A stretch of DNA of 64,000 bases, taken from positions 3,224,001 through 3,288,000 of the forward strand of contig NC_015064.1 of NCBI RefSeq assembly GCF_000178975.2, in the 5' to 3' direction. Shown one piece after another: positions 24,659-33,215 of the stretch; position 1 is the stretch's first letter, and every line of letters starts with the position of its first letter. Origin of the DNA: Granulicella tundricola MP5ACTX9 (GTDB lineage Bacteria; Acidobacteriota; Terriglobia; Terriglobales; Acidobacteriaceae). The position numbers and the translations under genes are program-made. Below the pieces are notes generated by a model. The model saw only the letters and a program-made list of their open reading frames with translations. It was not told the origin of the DNA and searched no databases.

Positions 24659-26938
24659 TTAGTTGCTGTCTGGGCGCTGGCGGCGGGTGGGGTTGAAACC
24701 GCCGGAGGACGGTTTGCCGGGGCCGGGCTTGCGGAAGGGCTTCTTGCCGTCAGCGAACTTGGCGAAGGGGCCGCCTTTGCCTGCGAAGGAGGATGGTTTG
24801 CGGTCGCCGAAGGACTTGCCGCCGCTCGGTCTGCCGCCACCGCCGCCGAAGCTGGGTTTGCGGTCGCCGAAGCTGGGGCGGGGACGGTCAAAGGTGCCCG
24901 CGGGGCGTGGGGTGTATGGGCGGTCGGAGCTGCCACCTTCGCGCGGGGTGAAGGGCTTGCGAGCGAAGCCGCCTGAGGATGGGCGTTCGCCGCGATCACC
25001 ACGGTCTCCGCGGTCACCACGATCCGGGCGAGGGCCACCGAATGCGGGCTTCGAGCCGAAGCTGGGGCGTGCGCCGAAGGCGGGCTTGGAGCCGAAGGGT
25101 TTGGGCGTGCGGGGGGCATCGAACTTGCGGAAGACCTTGCGGGGGGCTTCGCCGCTGCCGCCGCCGGACTGCTCGTTGCGGGGGAAGGACGGCTTGCGGT
25201 CGTAGCTGGGGCGGTCACCGAAGCTGGGGCGGGATGGGCGGTCGAAGCTGCCGCCGCCGCCTTCGCGTGGGGTGAAGGGCTTGCGGGGAGCGAAGCCTCC
25301 GCCGGATGGACGCTCGCCGCGATCCTCACGGGGGCCGCCGAAGCTGGGTTTGCCGCCGAAGGATGGGCGGGGGGAGTAGGAGCCGGGGCGTTTGAAGCCG
25401 CCTGCTGCAGGACGCTCGCCACGATCGCCACGGTCAGAGAACGATGGGCGATCCGAGAAGGAGGGGCGGGGGCTGTCGCCGAAGTCGCGGCGCGGGGGGC
25501 GGGAGTCGCCGCCGAAGCTGGGCTTGCTGTCGAAGCCGCCTTCACGCTTGCGGCCGAAGGTGCCGGGCTTGGAGAAGGTTTTGCGCGGGCCGCCTTCACG
25601 ATCTCCGCCGAAGCTGCGCTTCTGGAAGCCGCCGGGACGGCCTGCGCCTGCGCTGGGGCGGTCGCCGAAGGGGCGCGAGGGACGGGGGGTGAAGGTGCGG
25701 GGGGCGTCAGTTCCCTGATCGGCTGAACCGGAATCGGGGCGGGGGGTGCGTGCGGAACGATCCTCGTCCCAGGGCTTGTTGAAGGTGGGGCGTGCGCCAC
25801 GGTCGTCATCGCGTTTGACGAAGGGGCGGCGTTCGCGGTCGCCGGAGCCGAAGGCGGGCTTGCTGCCGAAGGAGGGTTTGCCGGAGCGTGCGCCGAAGGC
25901 GGGCTTGCGGTCGCCGAAGCTGGGGCGTGAGCGCAGGCCGGTGCCGATCTTGCTGGCGGGATTAGGGGTGAACTTGCGGATGCGGGGTGCGTCCGGATCG
26001 CCTTCGACTGCGGCTTCGGAGTCGGTGGCCTCTTCCGATTCTTCGGGGACGGCTACTGCGACGAAGGCGGGTGAATCGCCCATGACGTGGAGGAGGGTCT
26101 TGCCGTCGATGACGAGGGACTCAAGCTGACGTGCGGCGAGCAGGGCGTGGGTGACATCGCGGAGGCGCGAACGGGGCGCGAGGGGCGAGAGGAAGGTCTC
26201 AACCTCTTCTTCCGTGGCGCAGACGGCCTGGCCGAGATAGAGGCTGATGAGGGCGCTGAGAGCGGTTGGCTGTCCTGCGTTCGCGCCGGCTTTGATCTGC
26301 TTGGTGAAGCGTGCGCTGGCGAGCTCCCAGAGGGTGGGTGAGCCGTCCTGCTGGGGTACGGGGAGAACGCGGAGTTGCGACCAGAGTTCCGTGAGCGACC
26401 GCAGGACAGCGGATTCTGTGACTTCCTTGCCGAGCTGCGCGGTGAGCTCCGAGACGTTGAGCGTTACTTTGGCGGCGAGGATCTCATACGCCGCGAGGGC
26501 GAGGGGCGAGACCTTGACGGGGCCGGAGGTGACGGGCGACTGCTTCCAGGCCTTGTTGCCACGGAGGGTGAAGATGAAGGAGAAGACTGCGGCCGAGCAG
26601 ACGAAGTCCGGGGTGTCGGTTCCGACGCCGCCGGTGGCTCCGAGGAGGTTGAGGGGCACGGCTGAGCCCTCCGCGATGAGGCGGGCGAGGAGGGATTTTG
26701 CTGAGGTCTGTGCTTCTAAGGTGGGGTCGGTGCTGGGGATGCCGAGGGTGGCTTCAACCAATGAGGGCGCGGGCGATGGAAGCTGGGCGGCGCGGGAGGC
26801 GTAGAGGACGAGGCCGGAGCGTGTGATCCACTCACGGAGACCTTCGATGGTGAGGAGGGGGGTGGCGTCCTGGTGCCAGTGGGTGAGGCGGGCGGCGGAG
26901 AGTTGGTCGGCCGTGGGAGCGGTGTTGGTGGGATTCAA
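24659..26938 (-). CDS. Large protein with folded N terminus and repetitive disordered R/P/F/G-rich C terminus
   Basis: The protein has 759 residues. Residues 1-300 look folded and helical and may contain winged-helix-like repeats (SPLALAAYEILAAKVTLNVSEL, then RSRLRDVTHALLAARQLESLVID). The pattern recalls AlkZ/YcaQ-related winged-helix proteins, but only loosely. An acidic linker (about 300-325) leads to about 420 residues of low-complexity sequence. It repeats motifs such as KPSFG, RPSFGDR, KPAFG and GGDRE, and is rich in Arg, Phe, Gly, Pro and Ser, with very few hydrophobics besides Phe. Such tails bind RNA or DNA and can phase-separate. The start is TTG after AGAAAGG. It is coupled to cmk. 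The function is unknown. Confidence 0.7.
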   Translation of the reverse strand: MNPTNTAPTADQLSAARLTHWHQDATPLLTIEGLREWITRSGLVLYASRAAQLPSPAPSLVEATLGIPSTDPTLEAQTSAKSLLARLIAEGSAVPLNLLGATGGVGTDTPDFVCSAAVFSFIFTLRGNKAWKQSPVTSGPVKVSPLALAAYEILAAKVTLNVSELTAQLGKEVTESAVLRSLTELWSQLRVLPVPQQDGSPTLWELASARFTKQIKAGANAGQPTALSALISLYLGQAVCATEEEVETFLSPLAPRSRLRDVTHALLAARQLESLVIDGKTLLHVMGDSPAFVAVAVPEESEEATDSEAAVEGDPDAPRIRKFTPNPASKIGTGLRSRPSFGDRKPAFGARSGKPSFGSKPAFGSGDRERRPFVKRDDDRGARPTFNKPWDEDRSARTPRPDSGSADQGTDAPRTFTPRPSRPFGDRPSAGAGRPGGFQKRSFGGDREGGPRKTFSKPGTFGRKREGGFDSKPSFGGDSRPPRRDFGDSPRPSFSDRPSFSDRGDRGERPAAGGFKRPGSYSPRPSFGGKPSFGGPREDRGERPSGGGFAPRKPFTPREGGGGSFDRPSRPSFGDRPSYDRKPSFPRNEQSGGGSGEAPRKVFRKFDAPRTPKPFGSKPAFGARPSFGSKPAFGGPRPDRGDRGDRGDRGERPSSGGFARKPFTPREGGSSDRPYTPRPAGTFDRPRPSFGDRKPSFGGGGGRPSGGKSFGDRKPSSFAGKGGPFAKFADGKKPFRKPGPGKPSSGGFNPTRRQRPDSN

Positions 26939-27391
26939 GGTGGTGCCTTTCTGGAGAGCGATCCGGCTGTTTAGCTTGGATGCGTCTGGGGTGGGACGTT
27001 AGATTTTCAAAGAGAGACATCTTTTGGGAGAGTGTCTTTTTGGTTCTGTTATGAGTTTACCTGATGGCTTGGCAAGGTAAGAGAGATTCTGTTTGGGAAT
27101 GACAAACAAAAGGCACGGCAACGACAGAAGCCAATACGGAGGTTCTGAGCTTCGCTCAGAATGACGACTTGAAACAAACAACGGCAAGAACAAACAACGG
27201 CAAAAGCGACAGCCAATACAGGGGTTCTTCACTTCGCTCAGAATGACGGCGTACAACGTACAACGGCAACAGCAAAGGCAAGAACCAATACGGAGGTTCT
27301 GAGCTTCGCTCAGAATGACGAACTATGAGGAAATGACGAGACTAAAAGGGAATGAGGAAACTTGAAGGAAATGACGAACTAAGAGGAAAGA
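26939..27391. other. 453-bp non-coding region with three REP-like motifs
   Basis: Between the long disordered-protein gene and the mutL stop I see no gene. Three minus-oriented REP-like copies lie at 27132-27319, separated by short AACAACGGCAA-type direct repeats. The remainder near mutL has short GGAAATGACGA direct repeats (27330-27375). Confidence 0.8.
27132..27319 (-). repeat. Array of three REP-like repeats (copies 3-5, minus orientation)
   Basis: Copies occupy about 27132-27165, 27213-27247 and 27286-27319. Each reads GTCATTCTGAGCGAAG... on the minus strand and ends in the CCGTATTGG-type tail. The middle copy is the most diverged. The spacers are rich in CAACGGCAA direct repeats. Confidence 0.85.
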
Positions 27392-29371
27392 TCAGGTGCG
27401 CTGGAAGGCTTTTTCGATCTCTTTGTGGGAGTAACGGAGGGCTATGGGGCGGCCGTGGGGGCAGCTGGTGGGGTATTCGGTTTTGCCTAGTTCGGCGAGG
27501 AGCCAGTCGATTTTGGAGCGCTCGAGCGGCATGTTGATCTTGACGGCGGCGTGGCAGGCCATGCTGGCGGCGATTCGGCGGGCGCGGGTGTCGGCGTTTT
27601 CTGTCTGGCCGATGCGGTCTTCTACCGAGAGGAGGTCTTCGATCATTTGTTCGAGCTCTCGGCCTTCAAGGCCTACGGGCGCGGACTTGACGGCGAGGGT
27701 GCGGGGGCCGAAGGGCTCGGCTTCAAAGCCCTGGCGTTCTAGCTCCTCCGCGATGCGGGCGAAGGCGACCATCTGGTCCGGCATGAGGTCTATGAGGAGA
27801 GGCATGAGGAGGCGCTGGCGCTGGATCTGCTCTGTGTTGCGCTCGCGGAGGATCTTTTCAAAGAGAATGCGCTCGTGGGCTACGTGCTGATCGACGATCC
27901 AGAGGCCTTCGTCGTTGACGGCGAGGATGAAGGAGTCGCGGATCTGGCCGAGGGGCTTGAGAGTGGAGAGGGAGTAGAGGGACGGGTTTTCGATGACTCG
28001 GTCTTTGCCGTAGTCGACTTGCTCAGGAGCATGTGCGGCTTCCTGCTCGTAGCCTACGGCGAGGGTTGCGGCGGCGGAGAAGTCCAGGCGGCCGGGGGAT
28101 TCAGGGACGGGGATGGGTGCGAGGAAGAATGGGGCGGAATCTTCGTGGCTGGGGTCGTGGTCGGACTGGGGGAAGCCTTCGGGGGCGCGGCGGGGATCGA
28201 AGACGGGGTCTGAAGGTGCGCCGGGGAGTGGGCTTACGTCGATGAGGAGGCTGGAGTGGGCGTCGTTATAGGGGGCGCCGTTTAGTGCTGAGGCAAAGGA
28301 CGCCGCGGGGCGGGCCTGCATGAGGGTGGTGCGGACGGTATCGCGGATGAAGTCATGGACGAAGGCGGGCTGGCGGAAGCGGACCTCGGTCTTGGCGGGG
28401 TGGACGTTGACGTCGACCTCATGCGGAGGCATCTCCAGGAAGAGGAGGACGACGGGGAAGCTGGATGGCGGGATGATGTTGCGGTAGGCCTCGGTGAGGG
28501 CGTGGAGGACGAGGCGGTCACGGATGAGGCGCTGGTTGACGAAGACGTAGACGGAGTTGCGGTTGAGCTTTTGGAGCTCCGGTTTGGAGACGAAGCCGCT
28601 GATGCGGAGGAAGCCGGGGTCGGGGGCTTCGTAGTCGAGTTCACGCTTCCAGGGCGGGGGCTCGGGGAGGCCGGCGCGGGTGAAGTCCATCTCGGCGGTG
28701 GTGGGGATCATGAGGGCGGCGGTGTCGCGGCCGAAGATCTGGAAGAGACGGTCGCCGGCGGAGGCTACGGCGGGGGCTACCAGTAAGGCTTGGGTGGTGC
28801 TGTGGAGCTCAAAGTGGCGGTTGAAGTGGGCCAAGGCGTAGTGGGTGACGAGGGCTGCGATGTGGGAGAGCTCGGTGGACTCGGACTTGAGGAATTTGCG
28901 GCGGGCGGGGGTGTTGAAGAAGAGATCGCGGATGGCGATGGTGGTGCCGATGGGGAGACCCGCGTCTTCGACGGTGAGGATGTTGCCGCCGGCTATTTCT
29001 ATGTGGGTGCCGGAGTCGTCTTCTGCTGCGCGGGTTTCGAGGCTCAGGCGGGCGACTGAGGCGATGGATGGCAGGGCTTCGCCGCGGAAGCCGAGGGTGG
29101 CGATGGAGAGGAGGTCGTCCGAGGTGCGGAGCTTGGAGGTGGCGTGCCGCTCGAAGGCGAGGAGTGCGTCGTCCTTGCCCATGCCGTGACCGTTATCGAC
29201 GATGCGGATGAGCTTGCGGCCGCCGGCTTCGACCTCAATGCGGATGCGGGTGGCTCCGGCGTCCAGGGAGTTTTCAAGGAGTTCTTTTACGACGGATGCG
29301 GGACGCTCGACGACCTCACCAGCGGCGATCTGATTGGCGACCTGGTCTGAGAGGATGCGGATGCGGCCCAT
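27392..29371 (-). CDS. mutL: DNA mismatch repair protein MutL
   Basis: This 659-residue GHKL ATPase couples mismatch recognition to strand incision. N-terminal motifs are QIAAGEVVERPASVVKELLENSLDAG, DNGHGM and GFRGEALPSIASV. The C-terminal domain carries the endonuclease signature as DQHVAHERILFE (usual DQHA, here Val), plus ACHAAVK and CPHGRP zinc-site motifs, so it probably nicks DNA itself as in mutH-lacking bacteria. A TACAAT box seven bases before the ATG suggests a leaderless message. No mutS is alongside. Confidence 0.96.
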   Translation of the reverse strand: MGRIRILSDQVANQIAAGEVVERPASVVKELLENSLDAGATRIRIEVEAGGRKLIRIVDNGHGMGKDDALLAFERHATSKLRTSDDLLSIATLGFRGEALPSIASVARLSLETRAAEDDSGTHIEIAGGNILTVEDAGLPIGTTIAIRDLFFNTPARRKFLKSESTELSHIAALVTHYALAHFNRHFELHSTTQALLVAPAVASAGDRLFQIFGRDTAALMIPTTAEMDFTRAGLPEPPPWKRELDYEAPDPGFLRISGFVSKPELQKLNRNSVYVFVNQRLIRDRLVLHALTEAYRNIIPPSSFPVVLLFLEMPPHEVDVNVHPAKTEVRFRQPAFVHDFIRDTVRTTLMQARPAASFASALNGAPYNDAHSSLLIDVSPLPGAPSDPVFDPRRAPEGFPQSDHDPSHEDSAPFFLAPIPVPESPGRLDFSAAATLAVGYEQEAAHAPEQVDYGKDRVIENPSLYSLSTLKPLGQIRDSFILAVNDEGLWIVDQHVAHERILFEKILRERNTEQIQRQRLLMPLLIDLMPDQMVAFARIAEELERQGFEAEPFGPRTLAVKSAPVGLEGRELEQMIEDLLSVEDRIGQTENADTRARRIAASMACHAAVKINMPLERSKIDWLLAELGKTEYPTSCPHGRPIALRYSHKEIEKAFQRT

Positions 29372-29378
29372 GAGGACG

Positions 29379-29384
29379 ATTGTA
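29379..29384 (-). promoter_or_regulatory. -10-like hexamer TACAAT, probable leaderless start of mutL
   Basis: On the minus strand TACAAT is followed by CGTCCTC and then the mutL ATG at 29371. There is no Shine-Dalgarno sequence. Confidence 0.5.
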
Positions 29385-29448
29385 GATGGGGAGGAAAACG
29401 GCGTAACGAGGATAAGAGGGATCGGAATGGATCAGGGCGGATAAGGCG

Positions 29449-29454
29449 TACACT
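29449..29454 (+). promoter_or_regulatory. -10-like hexamer TACACT, probable leaderless start
   Basis: TACACT is followed by CTTGTGC and the ATG of the Uma2 gene at 29462. It lies 65 bp from the divergent mutL -10 box, so this short gap appears to hold both promoters. Confidence 0.45.
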
Positions 29455-29461
29455 CTTGTGC

Positions 29462-29980
29462 ATGGCAAGTGCGGCACAAGTCTCAATGTCCGAATACCTG
29501 GCTACAAGCTATCGTCCCGATTGTGAGTATGTGGATGGCGAGCTTCGAGGACGGAACGTGGGAGAGTGGCTGCATGCGAGGTCGCTGGCACTGATGGCTT
29601 CATGGATTGGTGGCCATGAAAACGAGTGGAATGTTATCGGCTGCATCTCGCTCCGAGTGAAAACTTCCTCAAGCAGGGTTCGGGTGCCGGATTTGGTCGT
29701 GCTTAGGCCAAGGGTGCAACCGGATATTCTCACGGAGCCGCCGCTGCTGGTGATTGAGATTCTTTCGCCCGGGGATAGCTATTGGGATCTGCAGGAGCGG
29801 TCTCGGGACTACCAGGCGATGGGTGTGGAGACGGTCTGGATCGTCGACCCGAAGACGCGGAGTGGGCGGGTTTGCCGGGGTGAGGAGTGGATCGGTGCGG
29901 AGCGGCTTGAGGTGGCGGGGACGCCGATTTATGTGGAGCTGAAGGAGTTGTTTGCTCGGCTGGATCAGAGCAAAGGTTAG
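29462..29980 (+). CDS. Uma2 family (DUF820) putative endonuclease
   Basis: This 172-residue protein has the PD-(D/E)xK-like Uma2 fold: CEYVDGELRGRN near residues 18-29, VRVPDLVVLRPR supplying the Asp, and PPLLVIEILSPGDSYWDLQERSRDYQAMGVETVWIVDP supplying the E-x-L region and the conserved YxxxGVxxVWxVDP tail. The family is abundant in cyanobacteria, chloroflexi and acidobacteria; its biological role is unclear, and some members may be remnants of mobile elements. The chosen ATG lies six bases inside a TTG-initiated frame. It stands alone between mutL and pyk. Confidence 0.85.
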   Translation: MASAAQVSMSEYLATSYRPDCEYVDGELRGRNVGEWLHARSLALMASWIGGHENEWNVIGCISLRVKTSSSRVRVPDLVVLRPRVQPDILTEPPLLVIEILSPGDSYWDLQERSRDYQAMGVETVWIVDPKTRSGRVCRGEEWIGAERLEVAGTPIYVELKELFARLDQSKG

Positions 29981-30006
29981 GCCCTAAAAGCATTGTAGAG
30001 ACGAAC

Positions 30007-30053
30007 CCCACGATAACCTTCCTTCGCTTGCGCTCCGTTCGGTGATCATGGGG
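30007..30053. terminator. Hairpin between Uma2 and pyk, with a GGGTGCCCC remnant
   Basis: CCCCACGATAACC and GGTGATCATGGGG pair imperfectly (11 of 13) in the 87-bp gap between convergent genes. Directly beyond it the minus strand reads CCCGGGTGCCCCCC, like the lead of the other palindromic repeats, so this may be a decayed copy. Confidence 0.5.
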
Positions 30054-30067
30054 GGCACCCGGGTGGT

Positions 30068-31564
30068 CTAAAGCTTTTCGGCTCCGGTGTCTCCTACGGT
30101 GTGGAGGCGCATGAAGTTGGTGGCTCCGGAGGAGATGCGGGTGCCGGCTACTACGCCGAGGATGTTGCGGGACTGAACGTAGCCGCGCTTTTCGAGTACC
30201 TGCTCAGCCATGGTGACGAGGGCGTCGGAGTCTTCGAAGCGCTCGCAGAGGATGGGGTAGGTGCCCCAGAGGAGCATGGTGCGGTTGATGACCTTCTCAA
30301 AGGGCGAGAGGGCGAAGATGGGGGGCTCGGGGCGGTACTTGGAGAGCAGGCGTGCGGTCTGGCCGGACTCGGTGAAGATGGCGATGGCGGCGATGTCGAG
30401 GTCCTCGGCGGCGTGGGCCATGGACTCGCAGATGGTTTCGGCGACGGAGAGCTTGGCGGCGCGGCGGCCGTGCTGGCGGGGAGGTGGGTCCATGCGGATC
30501 TGGTGCTCGGTCTCAATGACGATCTTGGCCATCATGGCGACGGATTCGACGGGGTACTTGCCGGCGGCGGACTCGGCTGAGAGCATGACGGCGTCAGAGC
30601 CGTCGTAGATGGCGTTGGCGACGTCTGAGGCTTCGGCGCGGGTGGGGCGGGGGTTGTCGATCATCGACTCCAGCATCTGGGTGGCGGTGATGACGGGCTT
30701 GCGGTACTCGGCTGCACGCTTGATGATGTGCTTCTGGATGGCGGGGACCTTCTCGGGCGGGACTTCGACGCCGAGATCTCCGCGCGCGACCATGATGCAG
30801 TCGGCGACTTCGAGGATGGAGTCGAGGTGCTCGATGGCCTGGGGCTTTTCCAGCTTGGCGATGATCCATGCGTCGGAGTTGAGGGCGACGAGGCGGGATT
30901 TGACGTGGCGGACGTCGTCTGCGGTGCGCACGAAGGAGACGGCGACGGTGTCGACGTTTTCTCCGATACAGAAGATGAGGTCTTCCTCGTCCTTTTCAGT
31001 CAGGGAGGGGACGTTGACGGCGATTCCGGGGAGGTTGATGCCCTTGTTTTCACCGAGGGTGCCGCCGTTGACGATCTCGCAGACGACGTCTACACCGTCT
31101 ACGCGTTCGACGCGGAGTTCGATGAGGCCGTCCGAGAGGAGGATGCGGGAGCCGGGCTCGAGGTTTTCAGCGAGGGTGGTGAAGGTGGTGCTGACCTTGG
31201 CTGCGGTGCCCTGCATCTCGTGCGGGGTGATGATGAGGCGCTCGCCGGCGACGAGTTGGACGGGCTTGTGATCGACGAGCTTGCCGGTGCGGATCTTGGG
31301 GCCCTGGAGGTCGGCGAGGATGCAGATGGGTTTGTTTTCTTCGCGGGCGACCTGGCGAACCATCTTGATGAGTTCAGACTTCTGGGCGTGGGAGCCGTGG
31401 GAGAAGTTGAGGCGGGCGACGTCGAGGCCGGCGCGGACGAGGGCGCGGAAGGTTTCTGGGGTGCTGGAAGCAGGTCCGAGGGTGGCGACGATCTTGGCGC
31501 GGCGAATGCGATCCATGGAGGAGAAGAATGCTTCCGGAGAGGTCTTTGAAGTCGATGTCGTCAT
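30068..31564 (-). CDS. pyk: Pyruvate kinase
   Basis: This 498-residue enzyme makes pyruvate and ATP in the last step of glycolysis. Visible are TLGPAS, ARLNFSHGSH and ADLQGPKIRTG near the N terminus, IAKLEKPQAIEHL with the catalytic Lys, and the signature MVARGDLGVEV. Then come TATQMLESM and the allosteric C-terminal domain (ESGQTARLLSKYRPEPPI). The N terminus has about 17 residues before the usual RAKIVATLG; Met17 could be an alternative start. Confidence 0.96.
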   Translation of the reverse strand: MTTSTSKTSPEAFFSSMDRIRRAKIVATLGPASSTPETFRALVRAGLDVARLNFSHGSHAQKSELIKMVRQVAREENKPICILADLQGPKIRTGKLVDHKPVQLVAGERLIITPHEMQGTAAKVSTTFTTLAENLEPGSRILLSDGLIELRVERVDGVDVVCEIVNGGTLGENKGINLPGIAVNVPSLTEKDEEDLIFCIGENVDTVAVSFVRTADDVRHVKSRLVALNSDAWIIAKLEKPQAIEHLDSILEVADCIMVARGDLGVEVPPEKVPAIQKHIIKRAAEYRKPVITATQMLESMIDNPRPTRAEASDVANAIYDGSDAVMLSAESAAGKYPVESVAMMAKIVIETEHQIRMDPPPRQHGRRAAKLSVAETICESMAHAAEDLDIAAIAIFTESGQTARLLSKYRPEPPIFALSPFEKVINRTMLLWGTYPILCERFEDSDALVTMAEQVLEKRGYVQSRNILGVVAGTRISSGATNFMRLHTVGDTGAEKL

Positions 31565-31703
31565 GAGTCGGATGCCAGGATCTTTCTACGGCCGTGCCGG
31601 CGATGAGGCCGGGGGCCGCTTTACCAATTGAAATGAGTCGCGAAGGTCATTCTAAATGGCTGGAAGAACGTTTGCCTTCATCGCTATGTGAATCACGCGT
31701 ATG

Positions 31704-32621
31704 TCACCTGGATGGTGCTGGGGGGAGGGGTGCGTCGGGCGGTGGGAAGTGCTGGTAAAAGTGCGAGTTGAACTCCGCCCCGACGAGCACGCTGAGGAAG
31801 ACGATGTAAAGCCAGAAGAGGAGCGCGATGCCTGCGCCGAGGGAGCCGTAGACCTGTCCGTAGTTGGCGAAGCGGGTGACGTACCAGCCGAAGGCGAGGG
31901 TGGAGACGAACCAGATGGCGGTGGCGGCGATGGCTCCGGGAAGGGTTCTGCGCCAGTGCTGCTTGAGCGGGGTGCCCAGGTGGTAGATCAGGGCGGTGAG
32001 GCCGACGACGCCGGCGAGCGAGACGATCCAGCGGACGGCGAGTGCGATGGCGTAGAAGGTGGGCCGGATGAAGGGTGCGAGATGCAGGGCGAGCCAGATG
32101 CTGAAGAACTGGCCGAAGACGACGAGGATCGTGGCCAGAACGAGGGGAATCAGCGAGATGGGGACGAGGAGGAAGGCGCGCATACGGCGCTGCCCGAAGG
32201 TCCAGCAATCTCGGGGAAGGCCGTTGGCTCGGGCGATGCCTTCCATGAGCGTGGCGATGACGCTGGAGGCTCCGGTGAAGCTGACGAAGGCGGCCAGGAT
32301 GAGGGCCCGGATGGTGTGGGGGCTCGCGCCTGGGGAGGCGACGAAGTAGCTGGTGAGCAGGGGGAGGACGTCGGCGGGGAGGACCTGGTCGAAGAAATCG
32401 CCGACCTGGGAGCGGAGCGGGGCGGTGTCCGGCAGCAGAGCGATGATGGCCGCGGTGACGATCATCGCCGGGAAGAGCGAGACCATGGCCGAGTAGGCGG
32501 CGGACTGGCCGAGGTTGAGACAGTCATGCGCCAGCGCGTCAAAGAGTGCGCGCTGGATCATTCCCGGGATGCGGACTGCCGGTTTAGCTCGGTTGATGGC
32601 CCCGGAGAGCGTATCGTGCAT
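31704..32621 (-). CDS. YihY/BrkB family membrane protein
   Basis: This 305-residue protein has about six hydrophobic helices and the family landmarks AYSAMVSLFPAMIVTAAI near residues 38-55, the GASSVIATLMEGIARANGLP region, and a late RTLPGAIAATAIWFVSTLAFGWYV segment with the YGSLGAGIALLFWLYI ending. The family was once taken for RNase BN, which is no longer accepted; its role is unknown. It lies 20 bp downstream of the exported thioredoxin gene on the same strand, suggesting co-transcription. Confidence 0.88.
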   Translation of the reverse strand: MHDTLSGAINRAKPAVRIPGMIQRALFDALAHDCLNLGQSAAYSAMVSLFPAMIVTAAIIALLPDTAPLRSQVGDFFDQVLPADVLPLLTSYFVASPGASPHTIRALILAAFVSFTGASSVIATLMEGIARANGLPRDCWTFGQRRMRAFLLVPISLIPLVLATILVVFGQFFSIWLALHLAPFIRPTFYAIALAVRWIVSLAGVVGLTALIYHLGTPLKQHWRRTLPGAIAATAIWFVSTLAFGWYVTRFANYGQVYGSLGAGIALLFWLYIVFLSVLVGAEFNSHFYQHFPPPDAPLPPAPSR

Positions 32622-32641
32622 GGTCTGCCCAGCTTACAGGG

Positions 32642-33127
32642 TCAGCCCTTCCAATGGTTCAGAAACTCGGTGACGGAGGGCGAATCCATGTGGCGCATAT
32701 CGTTGAACTCGCCGGTCTGCTGGGAGTGGATGATCTTGCCGTTGCCGTCCAGGACGGAGAGGGCGGGCACTCCTTTGTTGATGGGGATGCCGTATTTGGC
32801 GGCGGCGGCCTTGTTCACGCCGAGCTCGCTGTCCGTGTAGATGTGGACGACGACGAAGTTCTTATCGAGCAGGGCCTCGTTGGGCTGCTGGCGGAAGTAG
32901 ATGTCGAGAACCTGGCAGTCGCCGCACCAGTCGCCACCTGCGTCGATGAGGACGCGCTTGTGCTCGGCTTTGGCCTTGGCGATGGCGGCGTTGACGTCGG
33001 CGACGGGGTTTGCGGTCTCAGAGTAGATGTGCCGGCGGCCGGGTGCCTGGGCCTGCGCGCGGAAGGTGGGGATCGCGGTAAGGGTCAGGGCGAGTGCGAG
33101 GGATGCGAATGTGCTCAGGTGCTTCAT
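32642..33127 (-). CDS. Exported thioredoxin-fold protein
   Basis: This 161-residue protein has a signal peptide (1-26, ending AQAQA) and a thioredoxin fold with active site WCGDC at residues 67-71. KGVPALSVLDGNG (about 117-129) holds the cis-Pro. The CGDC dipeptide differs from CGPC of thioredoxin and suggests a specialised redox or reductase role in the periplasm. A GGAGG-like CCTCC complement lies before the ATG. It precedes the YihY gene. Confidence 0.85.
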   Translation of the reverse strand: MKHLSTFASLALALTLTAIPTFRAQAQAPGRRHIYSETANPVADVNAAIAKAKAEHKRVLIDAGGDWCGDCQVLDIYFRQQPNEALLDKNFVVVHIYTDSELGVNKAAAAKYGIPINKGVPALSVLDGNGKIIHSQQTGEFNDMRHMDSPSVTEFLNHWKG

Positions 33128-33215
33128 GGAGGGCGTCCTCTGCCAAACGAAATAAAAGCGGCGTATTCATTCTAGATGAGCGCGCTGGGAGTTCGATTCA
33201 GCAGAGGCGGAAAGG

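Noticed and set aside
25000..26000. Tandem DNA satellite
   Set aside because: The repetition is at the protein level within a single open frame; codons vary between repeats, so it is a coding low-complexity region.
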